The notes below the pieces were generated by a model, which was not told where the DNA came from, did not search any database, and saw only the letters and a list, made by a program, of their open reading frames with translations. Source: a bacterium (lineage in GTDB: Bacteria > Cyanobacteriota > Vampirovibrionia > Obscuribacterales > Obscuribacteraceae). Taken from it: a stretch of 64,000 nucleotides of DNA. Below, one piece after another: positions 1 through 8,861 of the stretch (its first letter is position 1; every line of letters begins with the position of its first letter). A program made the translations under genes and the position numbers. Where the stretch lies: contig WGMS01000001.1 in the NCBI GenBank assembly GCA_016124935.1, positions 124,001 to 188,000 of the forward strand, written 5' to 3'.

Positions 1-293
1 ATCTCCTGATACTGGAGTACGTTCTTACCTTTCAGAGAATCGGCAAGATTATTGAGACGCTGGCGAAACTTTTTTAAATTCCGAATTCCCTCGGTGAGAT
101 GTTTGTGGATATGCTTGAGAATGCACTGCTTTCCAGTATCCCTAGCCTTGGCCAGATAGACGGTGCTGATACTGCCTTCGCCGAGGAAGTCTATAATCTG
201 CCATTTTCCCTCGACGATCTTACCGACCAGGGGATCGGCTTCTCCGAATAAGGAAAGATCGCTTTTCGTTTTGTCGACTTCTTTCTCAGACAC
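1..293 (-). CDS. Ser/Thr protein kinase, N-terminal part (runs off the left edge)
   Basis: Reading the minus strand from a GTG at 293 gives about 97 open codons to the window edge. An in-frame TAA lies three codons upstream and a purine-rich GGCGGA lies about 10 bases before the GTG, so this is a plausible real start. The protein opens with about 20 polar residues, then PLVGKIVEGKWQIIDFLGEG, a glycine-loop region GEGSISTVYLAK (residues 38-49) and the probable ATP-anchoring lysine K60 in QCILKHI. This is the N-lobe of a Hanks-type kinase. The PLVGKIV lead-in resembles the PLIGKLIG of the kinase at 32727-34295. The HRD and DFG motifs would lie outside the window. The glycine loop lacks its third glycine, which some active kinases tolerate. 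The kinase assignment is fairly sure; the target is unknown. Confidence 0.75.
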   Translation of the reverse strand, partial: MSEKEVDKTKSDLSLFGEADPLVGKIVEGKWQIIDFLGEGSISTVYLAKARDTGKQCILKHIHKHLTEGIRNLKKFRQRLNNLADSLKGKNVLQYQE

Positions 294-353
294 TGATTCT
301 TATTCCGCCAGAAAGATACCCGTACTGATATCTTATACCCGGCCCTGAGAAAT

Positions 354-1250
354 TCAGGAGAATATATCGTTTACCTTGCGGTCGACAAAAGCGAACAGGT
401 CATTACCCTCGGCATGGACCGTCAGACGATCTCCCAGGGCGAAAGGATAGACTATGTGCGGACCATCGACGAAAATCGCCCCGGTACGCATCTGAGAAGT
501 TATGACCAGGGGCTTGGATTTAGGGACAAGACCATGAAGGAGCTGCCAATTATCACTGGGCCGCATATTGGGCTCACGCACCATAAACTGATACTGATCG
601 AATTCAATGGGCAGAACCCTGGCTCCGGCAGATCGAAGCGTACCGGTAGAACCGGCAGGCGATCCCACAAGGACACCGGAAGATCGATGTTCTTCTTGAA
701 TCTCATCCAGCTGCATGAAATAACGACTGGTGGCGGCAGGGCTGGTGTGAGCCACCAGAATCTCGTTCAAAGACCGCTGAGGCAAAACTTCCCCGTTCAA
801 TACCAGGCGCAGCCTGAGAATATTCACATACGAAAGGGTGTCGTCCATAATTTGATCCAGCAACGACGCGAAATTGTCCTGGTTGGCAAGACAGAAGTGG
901 CCGAAGCTTGATGACTGAGAAGAGTTGACGCCCAATAAAGGAACCTTATCGAGAGAATGGGAGGCATCCAGAAAGGTGCCGTCGCCGCCCACCGAAATCA
1001 TCAAGTCGATATTCTGAATATAGTGATCCAGCTCGGAGCGGGCGATGATGCGATAGGCTATGTTTCGCTTCGAAAGCTCGGCTTCCACCACCTCCATCGT
1101 GGCGATATGCTCGTTATGGGCCAGCTCGACACGCTCGACAACCTTGCTCTTCTCTTGAAGTAGCTTGAGGAATCTCGACTCGCGGTACTCTTCCGCCTGG
1201 ATCTGGTAAGTGGTCTTCTTGTGTAGAACGAGTACTTTTTGAACTTTCAA
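354..1250 (-). CDS. nadK: NAD kinase (ATP/polyphosphate-dependent NAD+ phosphorylation)
   Basis: NAD kinases convert NAD+ to NADP+ in the cytoplasm. The diagnostic GGDGT motif sits in LMISVGGDGTFLDASH, followed by a NEILV segment and by GSPAGSTGTLRSAGA, which corresponds to the GSTAY-type active-site loop. The open frame extends to an ATG at 1415, but I prefer the TTG at 1250. It follows GGGAG by 8 bases and begins LKVQKVLVLHKK, a normal family N-terminus, giving 298 residues; the extra 55 residues upstream look non-family. The TTG start also leaves about 180 bases between this gene and the divergent alaS for two promoters, whereas the ATG would leave 14. It lies downstream of nothing on its strand and upstream of the partial kinase gene. 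The family call is firm and the start is inferred. Confidence 0.85.
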   Translation of the reverse strand: MKVQKVLVLHKKTTYQIQAEEYRESRFLKLLQEKSKVVERVELAHNEHIATMEVVEAELSKRNIAYRIIARSELDHYIQNIDLMISVGGDGTFLDASHSLDKVPLLGVNSSQSSSFGHFCLANQDNFASLLDQIMDDTLSYVNILRLRLVLNGEVLPQRSLNEILVAHTSPAATSRYFMQLDEIQEEHRSSGVLVGSPAGSTGTLRSAGARVLPIEFDQYQFMVREPNMRPSDNWQLLHGLVPKSKPLVITSQMRTGAIFVDGPHIVYPFALGDRLTVHAEGNDLFAFVDRKVNDIFS

Positions 1251-1376
1251 GTCCAGGTCTCCCGTTTTGAAACTTCGAAGCCTACCAGAATCAGGTCTCA
1301 AATGCCAGACGGAGTAGGGCACTATGCAACGGTTCACATCGCTCAAAAAGGGCAAATAGGGCGCCCTCTTTTGGGT

Positions 1377-1382
1377 TATACT
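1377..1382 (+). promoter_or_regulatory. Possible -10 element for alaS
   Basis: TATACT lies 47 bases upstream of the alaS ATG, in the spacer between divergent nadK and alaS. No convincing -35 is seen at 16-18 bases. A short GC palindrome (AGGGCGCCCT, about 1358-1367) lies just upstream. An AAGGAGG ribosome site sits just before the ATG. Confidence 0.3.
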
Positions 1383-1429
1383 GAATTCTTCAGAAATCCC
1401 CTCTGTTAACATCAAACAAGGAGGACTCC

Positions 1430-4144
1430 ATGACTTTGTCAGGAGCCGAAATTCGGAGCAAATTCGTAAGCTTTTTCAAGGATAAGAAAGGGCATCTTCA
1501 CCTGCCCAGCTCGAGCCTTATCCCGGACAACCCCACCCTGCTTCTGACTTCGGCGGGCATGGTCCAGTTCGTTCCGATCTTCCTTGGCAACGCCAAACCG
1601 ACCAGCCCTCCCCGGGCGGTCACGGTGCAGAAGTGCGCCCGAGCCGGCGGCAAAGACTCCGACATCGAAAATATCGGTAGAACCACAAGACACCACAGCT
1701 TCTTTGAAATGCTGGGCAACTTCAGCTTCGGCGACTACTTCAAGAAAGAGATCATCCCCTGGTCCTGGGAATTCGTCACCGAGGATCTGGGTCTCGACAA
1801 AGAGAGATTAATCGTCACCATCTTCGAAGGAGATGCCGATGTGCCGGCTGACGAAGAGGCTTTCAAGCTCTGGCACGAAGTGGTCGGAGTTCCAAAAGAA
1901 CACATCTTTCGCATGTCGAAGAAAGACAATTTCTGGGGACCTCCCGGTCCCACAGGACCTTGCGGTCCATGTTCCGAAATCTACTATGACCGCGGTCCGG
2001 AATTCAGCAAGAAAAAGGACGCCGACCCCAATGTTATCGATCTCGATGACGATGATCGTTTTGTCGAGTTCTGGAACCTCGTCTTTATGGAACTCTTCAA
2101 AGACGAAGAGGGCAATTTCAAACCGCTCGAGAAAAAGAACGTCGATACCGGCATGGGACTCGATCGCACCGCGATGATTCTCCAGGGTAGACACAACACC
2201 TTCGAGACCGACTTGCTTCAACCAGTTTTAGATGAGGTCTGCAAAATTGCTTCGGTCAGATATCACGGCGGCATCATCAAAGGACTGCCTGTAACCCAGG
2301 ATGAGAAGAACGACAGCTATCTCAAAATCATTTGTGATCACGCCCGCTGTGTCACCTTCTTAATCGCCGACGGTGTCAGAACCAGCAATGTGGGCAGGGG
2401 CTATGTGCTTCGCTTCATCATCCGTCGGGCTGCTAGATTCGGCAGATTGCTGGGCATAGACAAACCATTTCTCTTCCGCCTTGTTCCGAAGATTCTGGAA
2501 ATCTATGGCGATGCTTATCCGGAGCTCAAAGATAACGAAGAGATCGTCACCCGCTCTATCAAAGAAGAAGAGGAGAGATTCTCAAAAACCATCGATAGAG
2601 GCATGCACATACTCGAACAGCTTCTTACCGAGAGCAAAGGCGGGGAGATTCCCGGCAAAGAGGCTTTCAATCTCTATGCTACATACGGTTTTCCTGTTGA
2701 GCTGACCAAAGAGATAGCCGAAGAGCACAAACTCGGCATCGACATGAAAGGCTTCGAAGCGGCAAGAAAAGAGCACGAAGAAGTCTCTTCGGTCAATAAA
2801 TTCAGCGTGGTCATGACCGGAGAAGAAGCACTCGGGGACGTTCTTCGCGAAAGCGGCGAAACAGAATTTACCGGCTATGACGGCACCACTGGCGAAGCCG
2901 AAGTGGTGGCAATTCTAAAAGAAGGTAAACCGGCCGAGTTCGTGCAAGAAGGCGAGGACGCCGATGTGGTATTGGACAGAACGCCATTTTATGCCGAATC
3001 CGGAGGACAACTCGGGGATCAAGGTGTACTCGAATCGGATGCCGGTAGCTTGAAAGTGCTTGATACCCAGAAGCACGAAGGTTTGATCATCCACAAAGTC
3101 AAAGGCATATCCGGCAGTATCGCCCTTGGTTCCAGAGTCTCTACTGCGGTCGACGCTCTGCGCCGGGCCTCCACCGTTCTGCACCACAGCACCGCCCACA
3201 TATTTCATTCAGCGGTGAGAGAACGCCTGGGTAGACATGTAGCCCAGGCAGGCTCCCAGGTCGGTCCCAACGCCATGCGCTTCGACTTCAGCTTCGAGCG
3301 CCAGCCTTCAAAAGAAGAACTCTCTGATATCGAGTCGATGATGAATCTGTGGGTCAGAGAGAACGCGCCGGTGGACACCCGGGTAATGAGCCTGGATGAA
3401 GCCAAACAGACCGGAGCGATAGCCATGTTCGGCGAGAAATACGGTGACCGGGTCAGAGTGGTCAGCATGGGCGACTTCAGTCTTGAGTTCTGCGGCGGCA
3501 CCCATGCCGGTAACACCGGAGACATCGGCCTTATAAAAATCGTCTCCGAAGGCAGTATCGCCTCTGGGGTCAGACGGGTCGAAGCCTACTCCGGCGAGAG
3601 AGCCTGGGACTATATCCAGAAACAGATAGACTATCTCGGGCAGGCTAGTGATCGCCTTAAGGTAACCCCGAAGGATCTGTCCTCTCAGATAGAGCGCCTG
3701 CAAGAGCAAATGAAGGCGAAGGACAAGCAGCTCGAAGAGCTGGAGAATAAACTCGCCATGGCAAAGCTGGGCGATCTTCTCGCCGCCTCCGAGAATTTAG
3801 GAAGCACCAGGCTGATTGTCTCGGAGCTGGAGGGAGTAAGCGCCGATTCGCTCAAATCCCTGGCATCTAATATCACCGAAAAAGGAGACGACTATGTCGT
3901 CCTCTTAGGAACCCCCCTGGCTGCCGACAAGGTCTCTCTGGTATGCGCCATCTCCAAGCCTCTGATTTCAAAAACCGGTAACGGCTTGAATGCCGGAAAG
4001 TTGGTCAAGGAAATTGCCACCATTTGTGGCGGCGGCGGCGGCGGTCGTCCCGAACTTGCCCAGGCCGGCGGTAAACAGCCAGAGAAGCTGAAAGAGGCTC
4101 TCAGCTTCGGTCGGGAAAAAGTGGCGGAATACCTGAAAGTGTAA
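1430..4144 (+). CDS. alaS: Alanine--tRNA ligase
   Basis: This class II synthetase charges tRNA-Ala; its editing domain clears mis-charged serine and glycine. Its 904 residues are slightly longer than the usual 870-880. The N-terminal catalytic core is typical, starting near SGAEIRSKFVSFF, with GPTGPCGPCSEIYYD and NVGRGYVLRFIIRRAARFG. The editing-site HxxxH is seen as LHHSTAHIFH near residue 585 and the partner Cys/His in FCGGTHAG near 688-692. The C-terminal glycine-rich C-Ala region ends GGGGGGRPELAQAGG. The ATG has a strong AAGGAGG site. It is followed after 25 bases by the RNase H-like gene and then an exported protein, probably one transcript. The identification is secure. Confidence 0.97.
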   Translation: MTLSGAEIRSKFVSFFKDKKGHLHLPSSSLIPDNPTLLLTSAGMVQFVPIFLGNAKPTSPPRAVTVQKCARAGGKDSDIENIGRTTRHHSFFEMLGNFSFGDYFKKEIIPWSWEFVTEDLGLDKERLIVTIFEGDADVPADEEAFKLWHEVVGVPKEHIFRMSKKDNFWGPPGPTGPCGPCSEIYYDRGPEFSKKKDADPNVIDLDDDDRFVEFWNLVFMELFKDEEGNFKPLEKKNVDTGMGLDRTAMILQGRHNTFETDLLQPVLDEVCKIASVRYHGGIIKGLPVTQDEKNDSYLKIICDHARCVTFLIADGVRTSNVGRGYVLRFIIRRAARFGRLLGIDKPFLFRLVPKILEIYGDAYPELKDNEEIVTRSIKEEEERFSKTIDRGMHILEQLLTESKGGEIPGKEAFNLYATYGFPVELTKEIAEEHKLGIDMKGFEAARKEHEEVSSVNKFSVVMTGEEALGDVLRESGETEFTGYDGTTGEAEVVAILKEGKPAEFVQEGEDADVVLDRTPFYAESGGQLGDQGVLESDAGSLKVLDTQKHEGLIIHKVKGISGSIALGSRVSTAVDALRRASTVLHHSTAHIFHSAVRERLGRHVAQAGSQVGPNAMRFDFSFERQPSKEELSDIESMMNLWVRENAPVDTRVMSLDEAKQTGAIAMFGEKYGDRVRVVSMGDFSLEFCGGTHAGNTGDIGLIKIVSEGSIASGVRRVEAYSGERAWDYIQKQIDYLGQASDRLKVTPKDLSSQIERLQEQMKAKDKQLEELENKLAMAKLGDLLAASENLGSTRLIVSELEGVSADSLKSLASNITEKGDDYVVLLGTPLAADKVSLVCAISKPLISKTGNGLNAGKLVKEIATICGGGGGGRPELAQAGGKQPEKLKEALSFGREKVAEYLKV

Positions 4145-4169
4145 TTCAAGAAGGAAGAGGTAAATCATA

Positions 4170-4589
4170 GTGACGAGCAGCAAAAGTGCAATAGTATATG
4201 CCGACGGCGGCTCCCGGGGGAATCCCGGACCTTCGGGGGCTGGCGCCCTGGTCAAGGACAAAGGCGGAGACGGTGCAACCATCGGTGAAGTCAACAAATT
4301 TCTCGGAGTCAACACCAATAATTTCGCCGAGTATACCGGCTTGATAATCGGTCTGGAAAAAGCTCTGGAACTGGGAGTCGACGACGTCGAAGTGAGAATG
4401 GACTCGGAGCTTATCGTCAAACAGATGCTCGGTCAGTACCGGGTCAAAAACCAGAACCTCAAACCTTTATATGAAACAGCCAAGGGATTGTCTCGTAAAT
4501 TCAGTCAGTTTCACATCGTCCATGTCGAACGGGCGCTGAACAAAGAAGCTGATAAACTGGCCAATCAGGCCATGGATCGCGGCCAGTAA
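4170..4589 (+). CDS. Ribonuclease HI-family protein
   Basis: This 139-residue protein has the RNase H fold of the short RnhA/YpdQ-like type. Visible acidic residues are D in YADGGSRGNPGPSGAG (near residue 11), E in NNFAEYTGLI, D in VRMDSELIVKQ and D in NKEADKLANQA, matching the DEDD set needed for two-metal cleavage of RNA in RNA-DNA hybrids. The GTG start follows GGAAGAGG by about 8 bases. It lies between alaS and an exported protein with short spacings, suggesting co-transcription. No N-terminal hybrid-binding domain is present. The enzyme class is well supported. Whether it is the main RNase HI or a paralogue with another substrate cannot be read from the sequence. Confidence 0.85.
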   Translation: MTSSKSAIVYADGGSRGNPGPSGAGALVKDKGGDGATIGEVNKFLGVNTNNFAEYTGLIIGLEKALELGVDDVEVRMDSELIVKQMLGQYRVKNQNLKPLYETAKGLSRKFSQFHIVHVERALNKEADKLANQAMDRGQ

Positions 4590-4613
4590 GAACAACAGAA
4601 CAAGGAGAAAACA

Positions 4614-5567
4614 GTGTCAGCAGCATCAACAAAGATCATCCGACAGGTCTATAAGAAGTCTCTTGCTCTCTGTCTGTCAGCTTTAATCGGAATATTCTGT
4701 CTTCTCCCGGCATCGGCTGCGGTGCCGCCGGTGAGAATCGCTGTGGTCTGCGGCGGTGGCAGCGGCATCGAGCAATCGATAGTCGACCGTATATCCGGGC
4801 AGCTCGAGATGAACAACAATGTCGCCCTCAGTACGGTCAATCCGGACTGGTATGTGGTATGCAACATCAAAGAGTTCATGGATCAGATGAGCGGACAGAT
4901 TCGCTATAACGGCACCGTTCTTGTAAAAACCGCCGGTGGTCAGGTTCTCTCTTCGGTGGCGGTGCAGCAATATAAGCAGGACTTCTCCCTCACTCCCGGT
5001 GCGCCCTTGAACAAAGCCCTGGTCGACAGCGCTGCCAGAGAAGCGATTCAGGGAGCGGCAGAAAGAGCGATGGGTCCCATCGAAAGAGCTGTACAGGTAG
5101 AGATTGACACCCGGGAAAAAATTGTCAGCGCCCAAATAATGGCGGACTCGGAAGAGTATGACGCCGCCATCAACTCGCTCAGACTGGTCAGCCCGGACTC
5201 TCCCCACTTCCAGAACGTGCGTGGTCTGATGGATGAATTTGCCGCTGAAAAGGCGGCTCTCGATAATCTCAAGAACGCCGAAGCCAATGCCGCCAAAGGC
5301 AAGTATTCGGCAGCGGTGGCGATGCTCAAGCAGATTCCTGCCAAATCCAGATATTCTAAAAAAGCCAGAGGTCTGATCGCCTCTTACAGTGCCCACTTGA
5401 AAGGCGCGCCCCAGAAGAGATTAGTTAAAAATAAGAGTACCAAAGGAACGAGCACCTCGGCCTCTTCCAAACAGGCCGAGTTGCAAGCTATGGACAAAGT
5501 CTTGAAGATGGAGAAGAAAGCGCTGGAAGACGCTCACGCCAAGGTCAAGAAACAACTGAACAAATAA
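4614..5567 (+). CDS. Exported protein with C-terminal helical repeats
   Basis: The GTG start follows AAGGAG. A signal peptide is clear: basic N-terminus, hydrophobic run around residues 20-35 and a likely cut after LPASAA. The next section (RIAVVCGGGSGIEQSIVDRI onward) could be a small alpha/beta domain akin to those in outer-membrane assembly proteins, but I do not recognise it. The second half holds TPR-like helix pairs, such as EEYDAAINSLRLVSPDSPHF and GKYSAAVAMLKQIPAKSRY. These resemble the C-terminal tails of the membrane kinases at 32727-34295 and 34319-38971. The end is lysine-rich and probably coiled-coil. The CsgG-domain gene follows after a 203-base gap. An envelope location is inferred; the function is unknown. 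Confidence 0.8.
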   Translation: MSAASTKIIRQVYKKSLALCLSALIGIFCLLPASAAVPPVRIAVVCGGGSGIEQSIVDRISGQLEMNNNVALSTVNPDWYVVCNIKEFMDQMSGQIRYNGTVLVKTAGGQVLSSVAVQQYKQDFSLTPGAPLNKALVDSAAREAIQGAAERAMGPIERAVQVEIDTREKIVSAQIMADSEEYDAAINSLRLVSPDSPHFQNVRGLMDEFAAEKAALDNLKNAEANAAKGKYSAAVAMLKQIPAKSRYSKKARGLIASYSAHLKGAPQKRLVKNKSTKGTSTSASSKQAELQAMDKVLKMEKKALEDAHAKVKKQLNK

Positions 5568-5770
5568 GTCGAACCAAAATAAAAAATCAAACAAACATGG
5601 TCTCTCCTAAATTACGGTTGTGAGCCTGTCTTTTCTGTATCATTTAATTCACATCAGGCAAAGTTGCCATTTATGATCTAAAGTGACCTGAGTAGACTCT
5701 TCTATCATCATAAATTTCGCAACGCGACCTCGATGTCGGGCGATCACCATCATTAGCAGGGGATAGGTAT

Positions 5771-6832
5771 ATGAACTTTCGAAAAATCGGCTCGGTCATT
5801 ATGACTCTTGCCTTTGTGATCACCACTCTGGTCTATGCGCCCCCGGCAAAAGCAGATGCCAAGCGGCGCGTAGCCGTACTGCCTTTTGAATACGGGGCGG
5901 TTCAGAGCTATGTCGGCACAGTCGACGTAGGTAAAGGTATCACCACTCTTCTAGTCACCAAACTGGTCAATGACGGAACCTTTTCGGTGGTTGAAAGACA
6001 GATCCTCGACCAGATTTTGAAAGAGCAAAACTTCTCGGTATCAGATAGAGCCGACAACTCCACCGCCATCAAAATCGGTAAACTCTTGAGCGTGGACGCC
6101 ATCGTCGTTGGAACCGTTACTCACTTCGGCTTCGAAAATTCGAGCATGAATGTCGGTGCCGGAATCGGCGCCGCCACCAGATACATCCCCTACGTAGGTG
6201 GGTTCGGTGGCTTCGGCGGCGGCATGAGAGTCAAAAAGGGTAAAGCGAAAGTGGCCATCGACGCTAGAATCGTCGACACCGCCACCGGAGAGATACTCGC
6301 TGCCACCCATGGCGACGGTGTATCCACCAGAAGCGGAGCTTCTCTATGGGGAGCAGGTGCCGATGTCGGATTCGACTCTTCCGGATTTGCTTCTTCGATA
6401 GCCGGGGAAGCTACCATGCAAGCGGTCGATGCTGTAGGTTCTCAGCTTATCGGCATGGCAAACCGCATTCCCGATAACAAATCCATCGCCCAGGCCGATG
6501 TCCAGGGCAAAGTTGCCGATGTCTCCGGTGACACAGTCATAGTCAACCTCGGCAAACAGAACGGACTTGCCGTAGGCAACAAACTGCATGTTGAGAGAGC
6601 CTACAAAACAATCCGTGACCCGGACAGCGGTAAAGTAATCAAAGAGATGTTCAAGACCGTTGCCACCATCGCCCTTACCGAAGTCGATGCCACCTCTTCC
6701 ACCGGTAAAATTTCCGATGGTACGGGAGTGAGAGTGGGCGATGTGGTCAAGAAAGTAACTGCCACCGTTACCGGTACCGTTCTCAGCTCTGATACCAAAG
6801 GAGCCGAATCGACCGAAGAATCGACTCAATAA
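5771..6832 (+). CDS. Exported CsgG-domain protein
   Basis: The 353-residue protein has a signal peptide (hydrophobic stretch, cut near PPAKADA). It then has a CsgG-type domain: RVAVLPFEYGAVQSYVG, a segment ending LVNDGTFSVVERQILDQI, and KIGKLLSVDAIVVGTVTHFG. In CsgG this fold forms the curli secretion channel; related domains occur in many outer-membrane lipoproteins and assembly factors. A glycine-rich stretch (around residues 140-155) follows, then a C-terminal beta-rich part (GKVADVSGDTVIVNLGKQNG) like the FlgT/CsgG-associated domain. No lipobox cysteine is visible, unlike true CsgG. No curli subunit genes are nearby. The domain call is good; a pore function is only a possibility. Confidence 0.8.
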   Translation: MNFRKIGSVIMTLAFVITTLVYAPPAKADAKRRVAVLPFEYGAVQSYVGTVDVGKGITTLLVTKLVNDGTFSVVERQILDQILKEQNFSVSDRADNSTAIKIGKLLSVDAIVVGTVTHFGFENSSMNVGAGIGAATRYIPYVGGFGGFGGGMRVKKGKAKVAIDARIVDTATGEILAATHGDGVSTRSGASLWGAGADVGFDSSGFASSIAGEATMQAVDAVGSQLIGMANRIPDNKSIAQADVQGKVADVSGDTVIVNLGKQNGLAVGNKLHVERAYKTIRDPDSGKVIKEMFKTVATIALTEVDATSSTGKISDGTGVRVGDVVKKVTATVTGTVLSSDTKGAESTEESTQ

Positions 6833-6891
6833 GGTCGGTGCAGATTACGAGAGTCGCAATAGTCCAAGTTGGTACTTATGAAGGAGAAGCC

Positions 6892-7404
6892 ATGAACATC
6901 ACTGCCAGACCAAGGACCACCGGGACTTTCGACTCTCCAGGGCAAAACGGACTCAGAGCGGCAACGGCGTGCAGCGTCGTTGCCGCTGTCCTTGCGATAT
7001 GCGCGTTTCAGGCAATGCCCTGCGCAGCCAAGTCTGAGCCGGACTACGAAAAGAAGTTGGAAAAAGGCTACCACGAACTCCAGATTGGCAATACTGATAA
7101 AGCGATCAAGCTATTCTCCTCTAAGGTAAGCAAATATCCGGAATCCGGAGCCTGCCACACCGCACTTGGACAAGCCTTGAAGAGGAAAGGAAAGTTATCC
7201 GAAGCCAAGGCCGAGTTCAGAAAAGCAACCGAAGTCGATCCCAAATACCCCTGGGGGCACTATTACCTGGGCGTTTCCTGCGAGCAGGACAAAGAGTGGA
7301 AATCGGCGGCGGAATCCTTCCAGAAATATGTAGATCTAGAACCGGAAGGAGGAAAAAGAAAAGCTGTGGAAGAGAGAGTAACTCACTGCAAAAACCAGAT
7401 TTAG
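6892..7404 (+). CDS. Exported TPR protein
   Basis: The ATG at 6892 follows AAGGAGAAGCC and is preferred over the upstream in-frame start at 6838. The 170-residue product has a signal-like segment (VVAAVLAICAFQAMPCAAKS). About three TPR helix pairs follow: DYEKKLEKGYHELQIGNTDK, ESGACHTALGQALKRKGKLS and PWGHYYLGVSCEQDKEWKSA. TPRs bind partner proteins, so a scaffold role outside the cytoplasmic membrane is likely. A cysteine at the end of the hydrophobic segment (PCAAK) leaves open lipidation, but the sequence before it is not a good lipobox. It lies between the CsgG-domain gene and the aminotransferase, 60 and 27 bases away. Confidence 0.8.
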   Translation: MNITARPRTTGTFDSPGQNGLRAATACSVVAAVLAICAFQAMPCAAKSEPDYEKKLEKGYHELQIGNTDKAIKLFSSKVSKYPESGACHTALGQALKRKGKLSEAKAEFRKATEVDPKYPWGHYYLGVSCEQDKEWKSAAESFQKYVDLEPEGGKRKAVEERVTHCKNQI

Positions 7405-7430
7405 AACCACTAATACAAAGGGAGCGAATC

Positions 7431-8384
7431 GTGTCCGAGAATAAGTCCTATGCATTTTTCCAGGGAGAGATAGTCCCCGAAGAGGATGCGAAGATAAGCA
7501 TCAGAACCCATGCTCTTCAGTACGGCACCGGAGTCTTCGAAGGGATTCGAGCCTACTGGAACGAAGAAAAGAATGAACTTTTCGTGTTTCGCATGAAAGA
7601 GCACTATCTGCGGATGCTGGACAACATAAAAATCTTGCACATCGAGTGCAAGCATTCGGCAGAAGAGCTGTGTGATCTCACCATCGAATTGCTCAAGAAA
7701 AACAATCCTAAAACCGACACCTATATAAGACCCTTCGCCTACAAAGCGAGCATAATGGTCGGTCCCGGTCTTCAGAACAATCCATCCGAATTCTTCATCT
7801 ATACGGTACCTTTCGGCGCCTATTTCAAAGCCGAAGACGGACTGAAAGTGATGGTCTCCAGCTGGCGGCGGGTCGATGACAACGCCATTCCGCCACGGGC
7901 CAAAATCTCGGGAGCCTACGCCAATACCGCCCTGGCCAAGACCGATGCGTATAACATGGGCTTCGACGACTGTATCGTCCTCGACCAGAACGGACATGTC
8001 GCAGAAGGCTCCGCCATGAATATCTATATGGTCAAGAACGGAGAGCTGATAACACCTCCTAGCTACGAAAACATTCTGGTCGGTATCACCAGGAATACCA
8101 TCGCCGAGTTTGCCGATAAAGAGTTCGGTATCAAAGTCAAAGAGAGAAAGATAGACAGAAGCGAAATCTACACAGCCGACGAACTCTTCTTCTGTGGCAC
8201 CGGCGCCCAGGTCGTACCCGTGGTGGAAGTCGACAAGCGTAAAATAGCCGATGGTAAAATGGGCGCTACCACCAAGCGAATTCTCGACGCCTATGAAGCA
8301 ATAACCCACGGCAAGATGGATGCCTACAGCCATTGGCTCACGCCTGTTTATGCCTCAGCCGGAAACAAAATCGGAGCCAGATAA
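7431..8384 (+). CDS. ilvE: Branched-chain amino acid aminotransferase
   Basis: This PLP-dependent fold-type IV transaminase catalyses the last step of valine, leucine and isoleucine synthesis. It has 317 residues, the normal length. Motifs include RTHALQYGTGVFEGIRAY near the N-terminus, the catalytic lysine in PRAKISGAYANTALAK, the phosphate-contact region EGSAMNIYMVKNG and the late GTGAQVVPV. The open frame extends upstream to 7296 over the TPR gene, but the GTG at 7431 has a GGGAGCG site just before it and begins at the proper family position. A short exported-protein gene starts 14 bases after its stop. The call is firm; a D-amino-acid or lyase activity within the same fold is unlikely given the motifs. 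Confidence 0.93.
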   Translation: MSENKSYAFFQGEIVPEEDAKISIRTHALQYGTGVFEGIRAYWNEEKNELFVFRMKEHYLRMLDNIKILHIECKHSAEELCDLTIELLKKNNPKTDTYIRPFAYKASIMVGPGLQNNPSEFFIYTVPFGAYFKAEDGLKVMVSSWRRVDDNAIPPRAKISGAYANTALAKTDAYNMGFDDCIVLDQNGHVAEGSAMNIYMVKNGELITPPSYENILVGITRNTIAEFADKEFGIKVKERKIDRSEIYTADELFFCGTGAQVVPVVEVDKRKIADGKMGATTKRILDAYEAITHGKMDAYSHWLTPVYASAGNKIGAR

Positions 8385-8398
8385 GTCATAATAAGATT

Positions 8399-8857
8399 AT
8401 GAACAAAAAAATCTTCCTCTTAATCTCGCTTCTAGCAATGGTGGCATTCACAGCGACGCCGGCCCAGGCAGGAGGCTACAAGCCTAGCGATATCTATAAA
8501 CAATATCTCGCCAGGGTCTACTACGCCAGAAGTCTCTACGAGCTGGCGCCTTATTTTATCGAGCGAACCCGAAACAACATGCTCAGCCTGCAGGGTGAAG
8601 CTGCCGAGAAACAGCTACAGAAGCTCAAGAAGAGTTACATCGGCAAGTTTACCGTCAATAAGGAAGAGGTTGTTGGTGACATGGCTTTCATAGATGCCAA
8701 CGGCTACGCCAAGGACTGGGATCAAGTAACCAAGGCCAAGGTTCGAGTTGAGATGCTGCGAGAAGCAGGTGCCTGGAAAATAAAGCACCATTCTTGGACA
8801 GGCAAAGTAAGTCCGCCTAAAGGACAAATCGGCAGGAAGAAGAAATCTTATCGCTGA
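8399..8857 (+). CDS. Small exported protein of unknown function
   Basis: The product is 152 residues and starts at the ATG at 8399; the longer frame from 8333 overlaps ilvE and lacks a ribosome site. A textbook signal peptide (KKIFLLISLLAMVAFTATPA) is cut near AQAGG. The mature part is basic and alternates helix-like stretches (AEKQLQKLKKSYIGKFTV) with a beta-rich end (ADKY-less, DMAFIDANGYAKDWDQ; EMLREAGAWKIKHHSWTGK). This pattern resembles small SnoaL/DUF4878-like lipid or ligand-binding folds, which is speculative. Last gene of its run; convergent with the Pcm-like gene. Confidence 0.7.
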   Translation: MNKKIFLLISLLAMVAFTATPAQAGGYKPSDIYKQYLARVYYARSLYELAPYFIERTRNNMLSLQGEAAEKQLQKLKKSYIGKFTVNKEEVVGDMAFIDANGYAKDWDQVTKAKVRVEMLREAGAWKIKHHSWTGKVSPPKGQIGRKKKSYR

Positions 8858-8861
8858 ATTA

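Noticed and set aside
414-911. Plus-strand frame of 165 codons within nadK
   Set aside because: Lies entirely antisense to the NAD kinase coding region and shows no start signal or domain.
4683-5396. Minus-strand frame of 237 codons opposite the exported repeat protein
   Set aside because: Antisense to a gene with GTG start, ribosome site and signal peptide; the composition (Arg/His-rich) looks like a shadow.
7410-8333. Minus-strand frame of 307 codons opposite ilvE
   Set aside because: The plus strand encodes a full aminotransferase with all motifs; the antisense frame has no family features.
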